Below, one piece after another: positions 6,336 through 7,296 of a stretch of 7,296 nucleotides of DNA (the stretch's first letter is position 1; the number at the start of each line of letters is the position of its first letter). Made by a program: the position numbers and the translations under genes. The stretch spans positions 1 to 7,296 of the forward strand of contig CAYWXT010000268.1 of assembly GCA_964462125.1 (NCBI GenBank), given 5' to 3'. Below the pieces are notes generated by a model. That model ran no database searches. It saw only the letters and a program-made list of their open reading frames with translations, and had not been told where the DNA came from. This DNA comes from JAWLFY01 sp964462125 (GTDB taxonomy: Bacteria > Planctomycetota > Planctomycetia > Pirellulales > Pirellulaceae).

Positions 6336-6977
6336 CTATTGACCTCGGACAAGCTCCACTGCCCTAGGAATGTTCGCCGCGGGTAAATTGCACGCACCCG
6401 CGAGCCTCTCAATTGCATTTTCCGGCTGTCGCCTCAGCAACTCAAAGTCAACCGTAATATGTGGTCTTGTTGCTAACGCCGCATCGCGGGACGCAAGCAA
6501 GTCCTCGACGACGTACGCGCGGTCCCATCGCGGCCACCAGTGCGGCATCCCCGAGCCCCGTGGTTTTGTCCAGGAGCGATGGATCTGCTCTGGCGTTCGC
6601 ATGACAGCGATCAAAACCGGAGTCACCCGAGCATCAATACTCCATGCCTCGTGAAGCTCGTCGACCAACTTGCACATGATGGGATGCTTCCCCCCGCATG
6701 CGATATGCCCCGTCTCAAGGGCTCGACAGTGAGCCCACTGAATCCATTCCCGAAGACGGGCTACCCGTTGCTCATGTGACCCATAGTAACTCCAGTATCC
6801 GCACCGTTCGTCAAAACAAGCTAAGCACGCCTCTCGCAATCGGACATCCTCATAGCTGCAGTAAGCTGTTCTTGCGTCGAAGAACTCGTCGCCAACGAAC
6901 ACACCCAACCGATTCAAAATCCCCGTGACGAGTGATGTACCGCCACGCCAAGAACCGATCACCGCAAACCCGTCCAT
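6336..6977 (-). CDS. Short PAPS-dependent sulfotransferase family protein
   Basis: A 213-residue protein that should transfer sulfate from PAPS to an acceptor, likely a sugar of a surface glycan. The N-terminal strand-loop-helix FAVIGSWRGGTSLVTGIL (residues 4-21) is the 5'-phosphosulfate loop, with R11, G12, G13, T14 and S15. VLIAVMRTPEQIHRSW (121-136) is the 3'-phosphate motif, with R127 and S135 spaced as in the family. No signal peptide or membrane segment. ATG at 6977 is chosen because it begins just before the first strand and has GAGG 5 bases upstream; ATG at 7001 in the same frame would add 8 residues. It is somewhat short for the family (about 250-300). It has eight cysteines, including C51-x2-C54-x4-C59, which is unusual for a cytoplasmic enzyme. 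It follows the upstream gene by 7 bp in an operon. The acceptor is unknown. Confidence 0.82.
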   Translation of the reverse strand: MDGFAVIGSWRGGTSLVTGILNRLGVFVGDEFFDARTAYCSYEDVRLREACLACFDERCGYWSYYGSHEQRVARLREWIQWAHCRALETGHIACGGKHPIMCKLVDELHEAWSIDARVTPVLIAVMRTPEQIHRSWTKPRGSGMPHWWPRWDRAYVVEDLLASRDAALATRPHITVDFELLRRQPENAIERLAGACNLPAANIPRAVELVRGQ

Positions 6978-6979
6978 GG

Positions 6980-6986
6980 TCACCTC
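6980..6986 (-). promoter_or_regulatory. Ribosome binding site overlapping the upstream stop codon
   Basis: On the minus strand GAGGTGA (6986-6980) stands before ATG 6977, with 5 bases between GAGG and the start. It overlaps the stop TGA (6987-6985) of the preceding gene by two bases. Ribosomes ending on the first gene could restart on the sulfotransferase, so translation is probably coupled. Confidence 0.65.
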
Positions 6987-7296
6987 AACGATCGACAGCA
7001 TCTTGCCGATTCGCTGCCCCGATCGCCGTGTGGCGAATTCGCGGAAGCAGTTCGGCGTCCACAATCTGAAAACGATCGGGGTACTCGTTGCAAAGTTCCT
7101 GAGCAATCAGAAAATAGTCACGGTGGAATTGAGTGATCGCAGTGGCAATGTCTCGCGTTGGATAGGTTGGGTAACAGGCATCGAGCCGGTGATCTGCAAT
7201 ACCAGTGCGATCTTTGGACCAATGATTGTATGGCTGCTGTGTTTCCGAGGTCAAATTCGTGTTCAAATACTCGGCGAGTAACTCTTCCTCGCTAAG
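6985..7296 (-). CDS. C-terminal fragment of a protein entering from the right edge; possibly a second sulfotransferase
   Basis: The minus-strand frame is open from the right edge (7296) to TGA at 6987-6985, 103 residues. There is a TTG at 7266, but coding-like sequence continues upstream to the edge (LSEEELLAEYL), so this is a truncated gene rather than a small one. The fragment has a helix-like segment FHRDYFLIAQELCNEYPDRF followed by QIVDAELL. This resembles the end of some sulfotransferases, where a helix precedes a strand with an acidic residue. The catalytic N-terminal motifs would lie outside the window, so the assignment rests on this weak likeness and on the coupled sulfotransferase gene 7 bp downstream. 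It could also be another polysaccharide-modifying enzyme. No signal peptide can be assessed. Confidence 0.6.
   Translation of the reverse strand, partial: LSEEELLAEYLNTNLTSETQQPYNHWSKDRTGIADHRLDACYPTYPTRDIATAITQFHRDYFLIAQELCNEYPDRFQIVDAELLPRIRHTAIGAANRQDAVDR

Noticed and set aside
6925..7281. A 118-residue plus-strand open frame at the right edge
   Set aside because: Antisense to the two coupled minus-strand genes, which have a sulfotransferase loop and a fitting stop/ribosome-site overlap.

Overview
The window most resembles a chromosome segment from a planctomycete (Planctomycetota, probably Pirellulaceae-like). The clues are a secreted Cys-type sulfatase, a secreted protein joining an SHD1 domain to a WD40-like region, surface-polysaccharide enzymes (GT4 glycosyltransferase, PAPS-type sulfotransferase), few operons, frequent strand switching, and mostly weak Shine-Dalgarno sites. 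This is inferred from gene content; there is no rRNA or marker gene to confirm it.

Layout, left to right: (1) a minus-strand CDS that runs off the left edge and has no ATG at its 5' end (1-634), a leucine-rich, apparently all-helical protein of unknown function; (2) a 210-bp divergent intergenic region; (3) a plus-strand secreted sulfatase (845-2662), ending in a strong stem-loop that encloses its stop codon; (4) convergent to it, a minus-strand secreted SHD1/beta-propeller-like protein (2768-4732); (5) a 449-bp divergent intergenic region with a perfect 9-bp inverted repeat and a small hairpin; (6) a plus-strand GT4 glycosyltransferase (5182-6270); (7) convergent to it, a two-gene minus-strand operon: a short sulfotransferase (6336-6977), preceded upstream by the C-terminal part of another protein entering from the right edge (6985-7296). 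The stop codon of that upstream gene overlaps the ribosome binding site of the sulfotransferase.

Functionally, the right third (glycosyltransferase plus sulfotransferase) looks like part of a locus for a sulfated surface polysaccharide or glycolipid. The sulfatase on the left would remove sulfate esters from external polysaccharides. The SHD1 protein has no known function, but it carries an NPF tripeptide just after its SHD1 domain, which is interesting because the yeast SHD1 domain binds NPF peptides. Sampled base composition is lower in the right third than in the sulfatase gene.

No tRNA, rRNA, CRISPR array, insertion sequence or phage gene is visible. I did not find a convincing new multi-gene system; the observations worth following are listed separately.
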